Origin: Candidatus Baldrarchaeota archaeon | Lineage (GTDB): Archaea; Asgardarchaeota; Baldrarchaeia; Baldrarchaeales; DXJG01 | DNA: 54,467 bases | Assembly: GCA_030587435.1 (NCBI GenBank) | Contig: JAUQZC010000085.1 | Span: forward strand, 1-54,467 | Reading direction: 5' to 3' | Shown: one piece after another, positions 9,535 to 18,110 of the stretch | Position numbering within the stretch: the stretch's first letter is position 1 | How the letters are laid out: each line of letters begins with the position of its first letter | Program-made: the position numbers and the translations under genes | The notes under the pieces: model-generated | Told to the model about the DNA's origin: nothing | What the model saw: only the letters and a program-made list of their open reading frames with translations | Database searches by the model: none

Positions 9535-10498
9535 TTGGGAAGTGACTTAGTTCCAGATAGGATTAGCGGTAAAAAGGTCTAAATTTGGAGAAAAAAGTGA
9601 AGAAAGATGGAATAAGACAGTTATGACGATAAGGGAAACGGTTTCGAAATTTCTAAGCTACGTGTTTTTTGACTTCGAATGGCCACAATATAATCTTAGC
9701 GTGGAGGAATTTAAAAAACTCCTAGAAACATTAGAAAACTTTTCTAACAAAACTAAAATTATAATGACAATTGCTTCAAGGTCTAGAAACTTTGATGTCA
9801 ACAGTAAAACCGGCAAAGCAACCATAAATAAACTTTTAGACATCATTTCATCTTACGCAGATATATCAGGTTTAAACATAGTTGCAGGAAATCCAGCTTA
9901 TCTCTCAGAAGATGAAAAACGTAGAAGTGCAAGTAGAACATTAATATCGCTTGGAGAATACATAGCTTCAAGGATTGACGCAAAAGTGGATGTTTTTATC
10001 GGTACGGAGAAGATTTTAAAAACAGCAGTGAAACTAGCTGAAAAGTTCGATTTTAAACCGTTCTTGTTATTTTCAAATAACATCGATGCTGAAATTAAGT
10101 ACATTTCAAAAACCGTAGGAAACAGTAAGACAGCCTGTTATATACCTTTTTCAACCACCTTAAAAGAAGAAGAATTGATCAAAAAGACATGGAGGTATGT
10201 TCTAAGAAGAGAATATGCTAGAAATACGCTTATGTCAGCCAACATAGATCTGAAAAATCTAGAAGAACAATTACAAAAAGGACAAATTAAGAATATTCCA
10301 AGTAAAACTAAAAGAATCTTCATAGATGTTATGAAAAAATTTGTGGTATATGGAGAGGGAAACGGAGTAAAACAGAGCTTAAATAAACTTACCAATAAAG
10401 GAATAAACATAATAGTAGGGCTTCCTCTAAGCGGTTCAACGAATGAAATCACGTCACTAGCTGCATGGAAAAAGTTCAAATGGAATGCTGTAAAATGA
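9535..10498 (+). CDS. Hypothetical protein with apparent frameshift near its start; TIM-barrel-like
   Basis: The main frame is open from 9551 and the first good ATG is 9623, giving a 291-residue protein. However, a very strong ribosome site GGAGGTGA (9522-9529) serves a TTG at 9535 that reads MGSDLVPDRISGKKV and stops at 9582, while the main frame overlaps it and reads in-frame through KRSKFGEKSEERWNKTV into the ATG. A one-base shift at the A5 run 9571-9575 would join them. The protein alternates strands and helices (GLNIVAGNPAYLS, VDVFIGTEKI, GINIIVGLPLSG), suggesting an (alpha/beta)8, possibly luciferase-like fold; this is weak inference. No catalytic motif recognised. It is convergent with the XerA gene. 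Confidence 0.55.
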
Positions 10499-10506
10499 AG
10501 AAATAA

Positions 10507-11340
10507 TTACTTTGGAAGTTCGAACAGCTTAGAGTACTCCTGTTTAAGTAGGGTTCGAGAAACGTGGGTGTATATTTGAGTGGTACTTAAACTGCTATGA
10601 CCCAGCAACTCCTGAATAATACGTATATCAACCCCTCTTTCCAAAAGATGTGTTGCCAACGAGTGTCTTAAAGTATGAGGGGTACATTTCTTTCTGATTC
10701 CAGCCTTTTCTGCAAGCTTTTTTATGATTCTTTGAACGGTTCGAGGAGATACTGGAAAAACCTTTTCACTTGAGCTATGTTTTTCTCTGTATTTTTTAAG
10801 GAGATTAAGCGTTTCTGCATCCATTAAAACTATTCTTTCCTTATTCCCTTTGCCTCTGACGCGAACTTCCCCACTATTTAGATCAATATCGTCCCACTTT
10901 AGGTTGCATAGTTCGCTTACCCTAACACCTGTTGAATAAAGAGTTCTGACAACGAGTTTATCTCTATCGTTTTCAGCAGCTTCCAGCAGTTTTTCTACTT
11001 CTTCTCTGGTTAGAGCCGTGGGTAGCCGTTTTGGTAATTTGGGTCTATCAACCTTATCAATAACGTTTTCATTAACATAGCCGTTATCTACGAGGAAACG
11101 GTAAAAAGTCTTTAAACATGCTAACTTACGGTAAAGGGTGGTATTCCTATAATTATGTTCTTTCTTTAAATGAACAAGAAAACTCATAATATCTCTCTTT
11201 TCAATTTCCCAAGGTTTCTTGCCAGTATGACGCAAAAACAATTTAATGTCGTAACAATACTGCTTAATGGTTTCAGAACTATAACCTTTAAGTTCCAAAA
11301 ATGTCGAGAAACTATCAATAACATTAATAACGTCATCCAC
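10507..11340 (-). CDS. xerA: XerA-type tyrosine recombinase
   Basis: A protein of about 277 residues with an N-terminal SAM-like core-binding domain (about 1-90) and a C-terminal catalytic domain. Catalytic residues are visible: Arg in STGVRVSELC, Lys in the beta-hairpin VRGKGNKERI, HTLRH, LGHSS, and nucleophile Tyr in IYTHV. Length matches archaeal XerA/XerC/D, which resolves chromosome dimers at a dif site, so this is probably the housekeeping enzyme rather than a phage integrase. I prefer the GTG at 11340, which has GGTGATTGG before it; a TTG at 11352 is the alternative. No dif site was recognised in the window. Confidence 0.9.
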   Translation of the reverse strand: MDDVINVIDSFSTFLELKGYSSETIKQYCYDIKLFLRHTGKKPWEIEKRDIMSFLVHLKKEHNYRNTTLYRKLACLKTFYRFLVDNGYVNENVIDKVDRPKLPKRLPTALTREEVEKLLEAAENDRDKLVVRTLYSTGVRVSELCNLKWDDIDLNSGEVRVRGKGNKERIVLMDAETLNLLKKYREKHSSSEKVFPVSPRTVQRIIKKLAEKAGIRKKCTPHTLRHSLATHLLERGVDIRIIQELLGHSSLSTTQIYTHVSRTLLKQEYSKLFELPK

Positions 11341-11528
11341 CCCAATCACCAACTGTAGTAAAACGCTTTCTATATTTCACGTCAATACATATTTAGTTTT
11401 TCATAATACCTCCAAAATACCAAAAAGACACAGATTTCAAAACCCGTAAAATCAGACAAATAATCTTAAATTTCCTAAAATTTAAGATTTCATACAGATA
11501 AAATAAAGTAATTTAGTGAATTTTTACT

Positions 11529-12551
11529 TTAGCTTTGGGGCTTCCAGTTAACCATTGCATCGGCAACCTTGGCTATCATGTCGATGCCAACGATTTCCGT
11601 TGGAAACAATGGTATAACCGCTCTGACAAGAGGCCACAAATCTCTCTTAATTATTGAAAGATAGTCTTGCTGCTCCTTATATTTATTAATCATGTATTCT
11701 GTGGCCTTACCCTTTACAACGTCTTCAGGTATCACCATGTTAACAAATACACCGCCAATTGGAATATCAAATCCTTTAACCATGTTAATAAACCTTTTAA
11801 CAACTGCAATCGGCAATGCAAGCGGAATAGTTACAAAGAAGAACGCTGTAACATCAGGATTATTTAAAACCTTCTTAGCTTCCTGCATCCTCTTTCTCAT
11901 ATTTAGTAGATCTGCCATCATAGGGTCTTTCTTTATTTCCTCCATCACTTTATCTTTTCTAAAAGATAGTTTTACTCGAAGAGATAACGCTTCTTCTCTA
12001 CTTTTTATCATTCTCGTAAGCCACAGTTCATATATCTTGCTTAGCCCAAGTAACCTAACAGCATTTGCAACAGCTGCGCAATCGAAAACAATTTTATCAT
12101 AGTTTCCTCCCTCCTTCAGCATAACATCAAGCATGCTATCAAACATTGCACTTTCTTCAAAAGCAGGATTTGTAGCGGCAATCTCTATGAAGTCATCTGC
12201 CTTAACCGGTATGTCCGCCCATTTTAAAAACCATCTTAATCTCTCTGCAAGTTGCTGCTTATACTGCTCTACTGTATCTTTTATATCTACTTCAACAGCG
12301 TAAAGATTTTCTACACCCTCAACTTTCTTTATGTCTCCTCCCCACAACTCTTGCTCAAATATGCTTGAAAGTGAATGTACAGGATTAAGCGACGCTAGTA
12401 ACGTCTTTTTACCTTGTGACGCATAGTAATATGCGATACCCGCCGCGGCTATGGTCTTACCTACTCCTCCTTTTCCACCTGTGAAGAAGAACTTTAAGTT
12501 AGGCTTATCTTCTATAAATTCTAGGAAAGTTTTTGGTTTCTCTTCAGACAT
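11529..12551 (-). CDS. ArsA/Get3-like ATPase, putatively hydrolysis-defective partner
   Basis: A 340-residue SIMIBI-class ATPase with the deviant Walker A GKGGVGKT (26-33). In Get3/ArsA the switch-I segment reads S/T-D-P with an Asp that activates water; here it reads SLNPVHSLSSIF, with Asn at residue 56. Switch II is also altered (FDCAAVANAVRLL, without the Gly-His of DTAPTGH). It should bind nucleotide but hydrolyse it poorly. The start at 12551 is one base after the stop of the upstream ArsA gene, with GGTGAG as ribosome site, so the pair is tightly cotranscribed. It lacks the CxxC zinc site of eukaryotic Get3. Function (tail-anchored protein targeting, oxyanion export or positioning) is not determined. 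Confidence 0.85.
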   Translation of the reverse strand: MSEEKPKTFLEFIEDKPNLKFFFTGGKGGVGKTIAAAGIAYYYASQGKKTLLASLNPVHSLSSIFEQELWGGDIKKVEGVENLYAVEVDIKDTVEQYKQQLAERLRWFLKWADIPVKADDFIEIAATNPAFEESAMFDSMLDVMLKEGGNYDKIVFDCAAVANAVRLLGLSKIYELWLTRMIKSREEALSLRVKLSFRKDKVMEEIKKDPMMADLLNMRKRMQEAKKVLNNPDVTAFFFVTIPLALPIAVVKRFINMVKGFDIPIGGVFVNMVIPEDVVKGKATEYMINKYKEQQDYLSIIKRDLWPLVRAVIPLFPTEIVGIDMIAKVADAMVNWKPQS

Positions 12552-12552
12552 G

Positions 12553-13584
12553 TTACTCACCACCCATAATATCCTCTACACTTTCCTTTCCCATCCAAGG
12601 TTTCTCAAATATGTGTTCAGCTACCTTAGCTATCATTTCTAAGCCCTTAGGTTCCCTGTCAAACATTGGGCAAACTGCTCTTATGTAATCTTTAAATTCG
12701 TTCCAAATTTCTTTCATGTATTTTTGCTGCATCACTATTCTATTTCTTAGAAAATCACTAAGCTCTTCTCTCTGCAAAAGCTCTACAGGATACACTTGAT
12801 TAACGATGATACCGCTAAGTTTCAAGTTCAATTTCTCAAACATTCGCAGAGCTCTTCTTGTATCAAGTATAGCCATCTTCTCTGGAATCAAAACCATAAA
12901 AAACGCGGTTCTCTTAGGATCAGATAGAAAATCCCTAAAAAGATCTAACTTCTTCCGAATTTCAGACAGCTCATTAATTATAGCATCCTGACTTTCCGTG
13001 GCAGTACTTCCTCTAAGAGCGGCGGTAACAGCTTCATATTCCATAGCTTTTCTACGCGTCTCATCCATCTTATCTATCCACGCGTCCAAGATCTGAGCCA
13101 TACTGATCATTCTAACTCCATGACCAAAGGGCGGCATATCAAAAACGTAAAAATCATATTTCTCACTTGCAACAAGATCAGCCATAGCATCATAAGTGGC
13201 ACTCTCATGCATAGCTGGCTCAGCTGCAGCAGACCTAATGTACTCATCAATTTCGGGAGGCAATTCATCTAACCTGTACATATCTAATATTTTCTGCCTA
13301 ATCTCCTCTTGATACTCCTGAATCTTTTTATCAGCATCTATCTCCACGACGTAAAGGTTTGTTGTTATTTCCTGTTCACCTTTACCAAAAAGATCCCTCT
13401 CAAATATATCGCTGAGGGATGCTTGGGGATCCGTGCTGAAACATAAAACCTTTTTACCTCTGTTAGCCATCCAATAAGCTGTAGCAGCACTAAAAGTTGT
13501 TTTGCCTAAACCACCTTTACCAGCATAAATAACTACCTTAACTTCAGGGTTTTCTTCAAAAAACTCCTTTAAAGACTTTGGCAA
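12553..13584 (-). CDS. ArsA/Get3-like ATPase, catalytically complete partner
   Basis: A 343-residue ArsA-family ATPase. Walker A is GKGGLGKT (22-29) with the family's signature Lys, switch I is FSTDPQASLSDIF with catalytic Asp52, and switch II is FDMPPFGHGVRM, close to the DTAPTGH of Get3. A long helical region (about 120-240) corresponds to the client-binding subdomain, which is rich in Met (MHESATYDAMADL, KAMEYEAV). It has no CxxC dimer zinc site and no arsenic-binding Cys triad, so arsenite export is unlikely. It is followed after one base by a paralogue with Asn at the catalytic position, and preceded after 14 bases by a small membrane protein gene. A heterodimer is the natural inference. 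Confidence 0.87.
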   Translation of the reverse strand: MPKSLKEFFEENPEVKVVIYAGKGGLGKTTFSAATAYWMANRGKKVLCFSTDPQASLSDIFERDLFGKGEQEITTNLYVVEIDADKKIQEYQEEIRQKILDMYRLDELPPEIDEYIRSAAAEPAMHESATYDAMADLVASEKYDFYVFDMPPFGHGVRMISMAQILDAWIDKMDETRRKAMEYEAVTAALRGSTATESQDAIINELSEIRKKLDLFRDFLSDPKRTAFFMVLIPEKMAILDTRRALRMFEKLNLKLSGIIVNQVYPVELLQREELSDFLRNRIVMQQKYMKEIWNEFKDYIRAVCPMFDREPKGLEMIAKVAEHIFEKPWMGKESVEDIMGGE

Positions 13585-13598
13585 CAGCCTCTCCTCCT

Positions 13599-13877
13599 TT
13601 AATACAGCTGATCCGTAAAGTCTCTCTCCCTAAACAATCTTCTCTTCCAAGTCGCAATGTTCGGTACAGCGTACGGCAAAATCTTCAGCGAATAATACGG
13701 CGGCAATATTGGTATCCCAAGCATATCTCCCAATGTTATCAACATGAAAAGATGTTCAAGATACATTCTCGTCTTTAACATGTATCTAACCATATCATGC
13801 ATTGCCATACCGTATATGAACCCTTTAACCGCATTTTTAATCCCTTTTCCGCCTTTCCCACCCTTTTCCTTACCCAT
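13599..13877 (-). CDS. Small membrane protein A of the ArsA locus
   Basis: A 92-residue protein with a Gly/Lys-rich N-terminus (MGKEKGGKGGKGIKNAVK), then FIYGMAMHDMVRYML, a hydrophobic segment (about 44-66) ending GDMLGIPILPPYY, and a charged C-terminus WKRRLFRERDF. It is a clear paralogue of the protein at 15095-15355; shared signature: F-I/L-Y-G-M-x3-D-M-V ... T-L/I-G-D ... P-P-x-Y ... W-K-R-x3-R-E. I chose ATG 13877 (ribosome site GGTGG) over GTG 13886. It ends 14 bases before the ArsA ATPase gene, so it is first in that operon. It could be a membrane docking subunit for the ATPases; not a known family to me. Confidence 0.72.
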   Translation of the reverse strand: MGKEKGGKGGKGIKNAVKGFIYGMAMHDMVRYMLKTRMYLEHLFMLITLGDMLGIPILPPYYSLKILPYAVPNIATWKRRLFRERDFTDQLY

Positions 13878-14013
13878 TTTTACCACCAGCTTCTTTCTAC
13901 CGGATTCTCGATTACTATTAATATTATTTTATATATACTTTTCGAAATCTAAATTCCCCATACAATGTAAAAGATGTACCAGATTCCTGTTAAACCAAAA
14001 TAGACTTATGAAA

Positions 14014-14907
14014 CTACTTTAACTCTACGATTCGTCTTCTCTCCAAATTTTGAAATAACGTTTTGATAGCTTCTGGACGAGCACCTAGCTCTCTAGCTAT
14101 ATCTAATATTGTCCTCTTCCCATCCACAAGTTTCAAAACATCATCTAACCTTCTTACTTTTCCTAAACCAACATGAGTACCAAATGCCATAAAAGTAGAC
14201 TCTATCTTCCTTCCCTCTAAAATTTTTGGTTTCCTTTGATAAGCAGGATCATCATATTTCGACTTTAAAACACCTTTACTAACTAAATAGTTCAACTTAT
14301 TTATAGTTTCCTCAAGCGGAATACCAGTTTCTCTAGATAATTCTTCAATAGTCTTCCATCCGTCAATGGAACGCAATAATCTTATCATATCTTTATCCAT
14401 AGTAACTGCTGTAGTTTCAATGGAGGGAGTAAGTTCAACAACAGTCCACGTGTTAAGTGAAACCTTAGGTATTTCCGCTTTAACAGGAGCTTCTACATGC
14501 TCAACGGTTTTCTTTGTAATGGCTTCTACTTTCGGCTTAACTTCTTCAACCTTACCTATCTTTAGCCTGCTTTCAATATTTTTAAGATGTTCTCCATACA
14601 TTTTAATGACATTATTAAAGGTTAGAATCAACAATCCTGGTTTTTCTCTAGAACATATCGCTAATGCCAAATTATCAGAGACCTTCCCCACAATGAGATT
14701 GGTTTTTTCGAGAAATTTAGCGAAATAATCGCCAATATCCCAATATCTAAAAGATCTCTTCACCTCGCCTTTAACTAAATCTTTAACACCCTCAGTAAGC
14801 TCAGAGAAAAGTATTTGTCCATCAGACGTCAGTAAGGCTATATCAGCCTTCGAAAGGGCAGAAAATTTATTCTTTATTTCTTTAACTATAGAAGGTATTT
14901 CGGACAT
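14014..14907 (-). CDS. Roadblock/LC7-like protein with C-terminal winged-helix domains
   Basis: A 297-residue protein. Residues ~1-115 look like a roadblock/LC7 domain: long helix EIPSIVKEIKNKF, then strands ADIALLTSDGQILFSEL and NLALAICSREKPGLLILTF. A Lys/Glu/Val-rich linker (about 120-165) leads to two winged-helix-like repeats, about 178-228 (DGWKTIEELSRETGIPLEE) and about 250-297 (DGKRTILDIARELGARPEA). Start ATG 14907 is chosen for its AGAGGATG ribosome site; upstream in-frame codons encode an unlikely hydrophobic tail. Roadblock proteins typically scaffold small GTPases or other P-loop switches. Here it lies between the two small membrane protein paralogues of the ArsA locus, all in one orientation. 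Confidence 0.65.
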   Translation of the reverse strand: MSEIPSIVKEIKNKFSALSKADIALLTSDGQILFSELTEGVKDLVKGEVKRSFRYWDIGDYFAKFLEKTNLIVGKVSDNLALAICSREKPGLLILTFNNVIKMYGEHLKNIESRLKIGKVEEVKPKVEAITKKTVEHVEAPVKAEIPKVSLNTWTVVELTPSIETTAVTMDKDMIRLLRSIDGWKTIEELSRETGIPLEETINKLNYLVSKGVLKSKYDDPAYQRKPKILEGRKIESTFMAFGTHVGLGKVRRLDDVLKLVDGKRTILDIARELGARPEAIKTLFQNLERRRIVELK

Positions 14908-15094
14908 TTTCATCCTCTTAAAACTGTGGTTTTTCAAAATTATAATACATACTATAACTATGATCAATTTTATATACTATTCTCTTTTAATAAAAATTTC
15001 TCTTTAAATAGATATTTTGTTTAAAAAGGTTTTTAATACTGCTATCATTTACAAGGCGCAACATTACAGCCAAACCGATATCTTTACTCAACAT

Positions 15095-15355
15095 TTACTC
15101 TTTCTTTTCTATGAACTCTTTTTCCCTCAAAACTTCCCTTTTCCAGACATCAATGTACGAAAACCAGTGAACCAGCAGGTTATATTTATAAATCGGTGGA
15201 AAAATAACTAATCCGATTAGATCTCCAATTGTTACACTCATTAAAGCAGCATTCATATTAAATTCCATTTTCTTAACAGTTTGCACCATGTCAGCAACTG
15301 TCATACCATACAAGAAGTCCTTTAACGAATTTTTAATCTTCTTCCAAAACCTCAT
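15095..15355 (-). CDS. Small membrane protein B, paralogue of the ArsA-locus protein
   Basis: An 86-residue protein with a basic N-terminus (MRFWKKIKNSLKD), the motif FLYGMTVADMVQ, a hydrophobic stretch AALMSVTIGDLIGLVIFPPIY and a charged end WKREVLREKEF. It aligns over its whole length with the protein at 13599-13877. ATG 15355 has a GAGGAG ribosome site six bases upstream, which decides the start. It is followed by the roadblock/winged-helix gene after ~190 bases in the same direction. Two copies near one ATPase pair suggest a hetero-oligomeric membrane partner. Function unknown. Confidence 0.7.
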   Translation of the reverse strand: MRFWKKIKNSLKDFLYGMTVADMVQTVKKMEFNMNAALMSVTIGDLIGLVIFPPIYKYNLLVHWFSYIDVWKREVLREKEFIEKKE

Positions 15356-15517
15356 AACAACTCCTCTAAAACACTTATTTAGCAATCAAATAACACTAAA
15401 CTAAACACTCATTTCTTAGGTAAATAAGTATAATGACAACAGTACTTTAAAGATTTCGAAAATTCACATTTTTTCACAGATCTTTCTCTTGAAATCTCAA
15501 AACCTCACAGAAACACT

Positions 15518-15552
15518 TATTTAAACAAAAACTAAAAAAAGAAATTAGTTTT
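15518..15552 (-). terminator. T-rich hairpin after cstA
   Basis: Ten bases past the cstA stop, AAAACTAA (15527-15534) pairs with TTAGTTTT (15545-15552). On the minus strand the region also contains runs of seven and five T residues, the usual archaeal termination signal. Assignment rests on composition and position only. Confidence 0.4.
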
Positions 15553-15561
15553 ATGTTTTAC

Positions 15562-17307
15562 CTACTTTTCTGCAGTAGTCGTCCAAGCCTTTTTTAACGC
15601 TTTGTATCCATCAAATACAACTATAAGTCCAAGTATTATCAGTATAACACCTATAACCCCAAATAATACATTGAACGCTATAGCTACACTTTTCATTCCC
15701 GGCGCAGCTAGACCTCTGGCTGCAATTGGTGTCCCCTTGATTACATTGTAAAACATTAAACCACTTTCATATGCAAGTGCACTTAAACACGTAACTATCA
15801 TGAAGATTGCTGGTCCTAGATTATATTTTGTTGGTTTCTTAACGTTAGCTAGGTGTATAGTAACGAGGAGCAACGCTAAACCAGCCATCAACTGATTTGA
15901 GCCACCAAACAGCATCCATAAGTTAATGAATGCACCGCTATATGCAAATGCTCCTCCTAGCAGAAGACATATTATAGCGGATACATACTTATTGGCAAAT
16001 ATAACCCCAAGCGCCGGGTATGGTGCAGTCATTTCAGCTAAGGCTAGCCTCATAAACCTAATTACTAACTGTAAAACTGTTATGGCATATAAAGCTATGA
16101 ATGCCACGTAAAATGTCCACAACGCTGGTTTAGCACCTTCTCCAAATATAGGGACTAATAGTTCACAAGCTCCTCCAGCAAGTCCTCCAACTTTTCCAAG
16201 CTTTGCTGCAGTAGCGGTGTCTAATGCCATGTATGCTCCTAAAGAAGACAATGCCAGTAGTCCTTCAGTTAACATAGAACCTGCTCCAATCGGTAATGCG
16301 TCAGTTTCAACATCTAACTGCCTTGCTGAACCACTACTTCCAACTAAGCTGTGCCAACCAGATATGGCTCCACAAGCAATCGACACACATAACATAGGCC
16401 ATATCGGCCCAGCTTTAAGACTTGGATAGTACCAACTCTCTGGGAATGCTGGTGGTTTAACTGTTACTCCAGTGCCAACCGATGCTAATTCACCAATTAC
16501 GAGTAGAATTATTCCAGCTATGCATGGCCAGAAGGCCATGTAGTTTACTGGCTGCGCGTACCATATTATCGGTAGAACAGCTCCGAGGAAGCAAATTATA
16601 GATATTATCAACAACATCCAAACGTAGTATGCTTTATCAGCTTCAGCTAAGCTTTCTAGTCCCCAGAAGGGAAGTGGAACTACCCATGATCCTATATATA
16701 CTCCTATTATCATGATGATTATACCAGTTATGGTGGTGATCCACAATGGAATCTTCATTTTATACAGCATTGCTCCGCTTATTACCCCTGCTATGACCAC
16801 GAATAATATGAATATCATTGCTCCTCCTCTTAAACAAAATAGTGTGGCAATTACATTCATGAATGCTGCTGCCACCGTTAATAGATAGAAGAATAAGAAT
16901 CCCATCAAGCAGTTTCTTGCTCTAGGACTAATGAGCTCGTATGTTAGTGGGCCTAAAGTCTTTCCTTCTCTCCTGACAGATGTGAAAAGTGCGCCATAGT
17001 CATGTATCCATCCTATGAAGAAGTTTCCGAGCAGTATCCATAGAAGCGCTGGAACCCATCCGAATGTTAAGGCTACGAATGGACCTACTATTGGGGCAGC
17101 TCCAGCGATTCCTTTAAATTGGAATCCGTATAAAACTGATTTACTTGTGGGGAAAAATTCTACTCCGTCCATGTAGACGTGTGCTGGTGTGGGCTTTTTA
17201 GGATCTGGTTCCCATATGTGTTTGTCATACCATTTCGCGTAGACAAAGTATGCTATAGCGTATACTATTATTCCCAATGCTACAAAATATGCTGGATATA
17301 CCGCCAT
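15562..17307 (-). CDS. cstA: CstA-family transporter (carbon starvation protein A)
   Basis: A 581-residue polytopic membrane protein with about 16 hydrophobic segments. Diagnostic CstA stretches include HVYMDGVEFFPTSK, QFKGIAGAAPIVGP, GNFFIGWIHDYGALF and SGWHSLVGSSGSARQL. CstA/YjiY proteins import pyruvate or peptides with cation coupling. The protein is shorter than E. coli CstA (about 700), like many archaeal and Gram-positive members, lacking the longer C-terminal part. ATG 17307 has GAGGGGATAAAT before it. The gene stands alone: a divergent gene begins at 17439 and a terminator-like hairpin follows the stop. Substrate in this organism is not certain. Confidence 0.93.
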   Translation of the reverse strand: MAVYPAYFVALGIIVYAIAYFVYAKWYDKHIWEPDPKKPTPAHVYMDGVEFFPTSKSVLYGFQFKGIAGAAPIVGPFVALTFGWVPALLWILLGNFFIGWIHDYGALFTSVRREGKTLGPLTYELISPRARNCLMGFLFFYLLTVAAAFMNVIATLFCLRGGAMIFILFVVIAGVISGAMLYKMKIPLWITTITGIIIMIIGVYIGSWVVPLPFWGLESLAEADKAYYVWMLLIISIICFLGAVLPIIWYAQPVNYMAFWPCIAGIILLVIGELASVGTGVTVKPPAFPESWYYPSLKAGPIWPMLCVSIACGAISGWHSLVGSSGSARQLDVETDALPIGAGSMLTEGLLALSSLGAYMALDTATAAKLGKVGGLAGGACELLVPIFGEGAKPALWTFYVAFIALYAITVLQLVIRFMRLALAEMTAPYPALGVIFANKYVSAIICLLLGGAFAYSGAFINLWMLFGGSNQLMAGLALLLVTIHLANVKKPTKYNLGPAIFMIVTCLSALAYESGLMFYNVIKGTPIAARGLAAPGMKSVAIAFNVLFGVIGVILIILGLIVVFDGYKALKKAWTTTAEK

Positions 17308-17438
17308 ATTTATCCCCTCATATTCCCATTTATATTAGTTTGTCTTTAAACAACAATTACTATTTCTTTTTAATTTTATCTTAAGAGCTAATATTTAAAT
17401 GTTATGTGTTGGACTTATTATCGTGTAGGTGAGCATAC

Positions 17439-18098
17439 ATGGAGTTTTTCCTTTACGTGATAGTAGGGCTGGTGTTTGTGCTGACAACTGGGTATTTGAT
17501 TGGTATGAAATATAATTATAAATTGCAAAAAAATATTTGGGAGATATTATCCAAGGACTTGAAGAAATATTCGAAAAAAGTTAAGTTTAAAAGTTATGGT
17601 TCAAGCGGGTTTGCAATACTCTGTAATAAATTGGAAAACTTAGGAAAAACAGAGATAGATGTACTATTATGTGCCAGAGAAATAATATTATACTATATGG
17701 TAGCAAAGTTGAAAGGGGCGAAGGATAAAATACATGTTAAAGCTAATTTTCTGGTTAAACCTTCCTTTGAATTGGAGATTATTAGAAGAGACAGTAAATT
17801 TATAGAGTCTTCGTTGCAGCATTTAAAGAAGTGGGAAAACGTGGAAGTCGAAGCAACATCTAATCAATTAGTGGTTAAAACCACAAATAAAAGGCTAGGA
17901 ACTAACCTATTATCTGATAAGAAGTTAATAATGAAATTATCTAAAGTGAAAAACTCGTTAGAAAGAATTTCCATCTCCAAAGACGAACCTCACTTAATAA
18001 TAATCTGTAAGTTGGATAAAGAAATAATAATACCTCTTATAGACTTAGCTAGAACGTTTGGAAATTCTATGACCAATATTGTGCATGGAAAGCAATAG
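17439..18098 (+). CDS. Membrane-anchored hypothetical protein
   Basis: A 219-residue protein with one N-terminal membrane helix (about 4-23, FLYVIVGLVFVLTTGYLIG) and a ~190-residue Lys-rich domain, probably cytoplasmic by the positive-inside rule (KYNYKLQK follows the helix). The domain alternates strands and helices (IHVKANFLVKPSFELEII, VEVEATSNQLVVKT, PHLIIICKL). Membrane-tethered archaeal proteins of this general shape are common but no family is recognised. It is divergent from cstA across a 131-base gap that contains a TATA-like TAATATTTAAATG near 17390. Confidence 0.65.
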   Translation: MEFFLYVIVGLVFVLTTGYLIGMKYNYKLQKNIWEILSKDLKKYSKKVKFKSYGSSGFAILCNKLENLGKTEIDVLLCAREIILYYMVAKLKGAKDKIHVKANFLVKPSFELEIIRRDSKFIESSLQHLKKWENVEVEATSNQLVVKTTNKRLGTNLLSDKKLIMKLSKVKNSLERISISKDEPHLIIICKLDKEIIIPLIDLARTFGNSMTNIVHGKQ

Positions 18099-18110
18099 TA
18101 TATAACCTGG

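Noticed and set aside
10507..11340. Integrase of a mobile element
   Set aside because: No attachment repeats, phage genes or tRNA nearby; length and motifs fit chromosomal XerA.
11529..13584. Arsenite efflux system (ArsA with an ArsB-like permease at 37-40 kb)
   Set aside because: The ArsA-like proteins lack Cys arsenic sites, no ArsR or ArsD is present, and the permeases are 24 kb away with a Usp partner.
15017..15211. Plus-strand 64-codon frame
   Set aside because: Mostly the antisense of the small membrane protein gene at 15095-15355, and aromatic-rich composition typical of a shadow frame.
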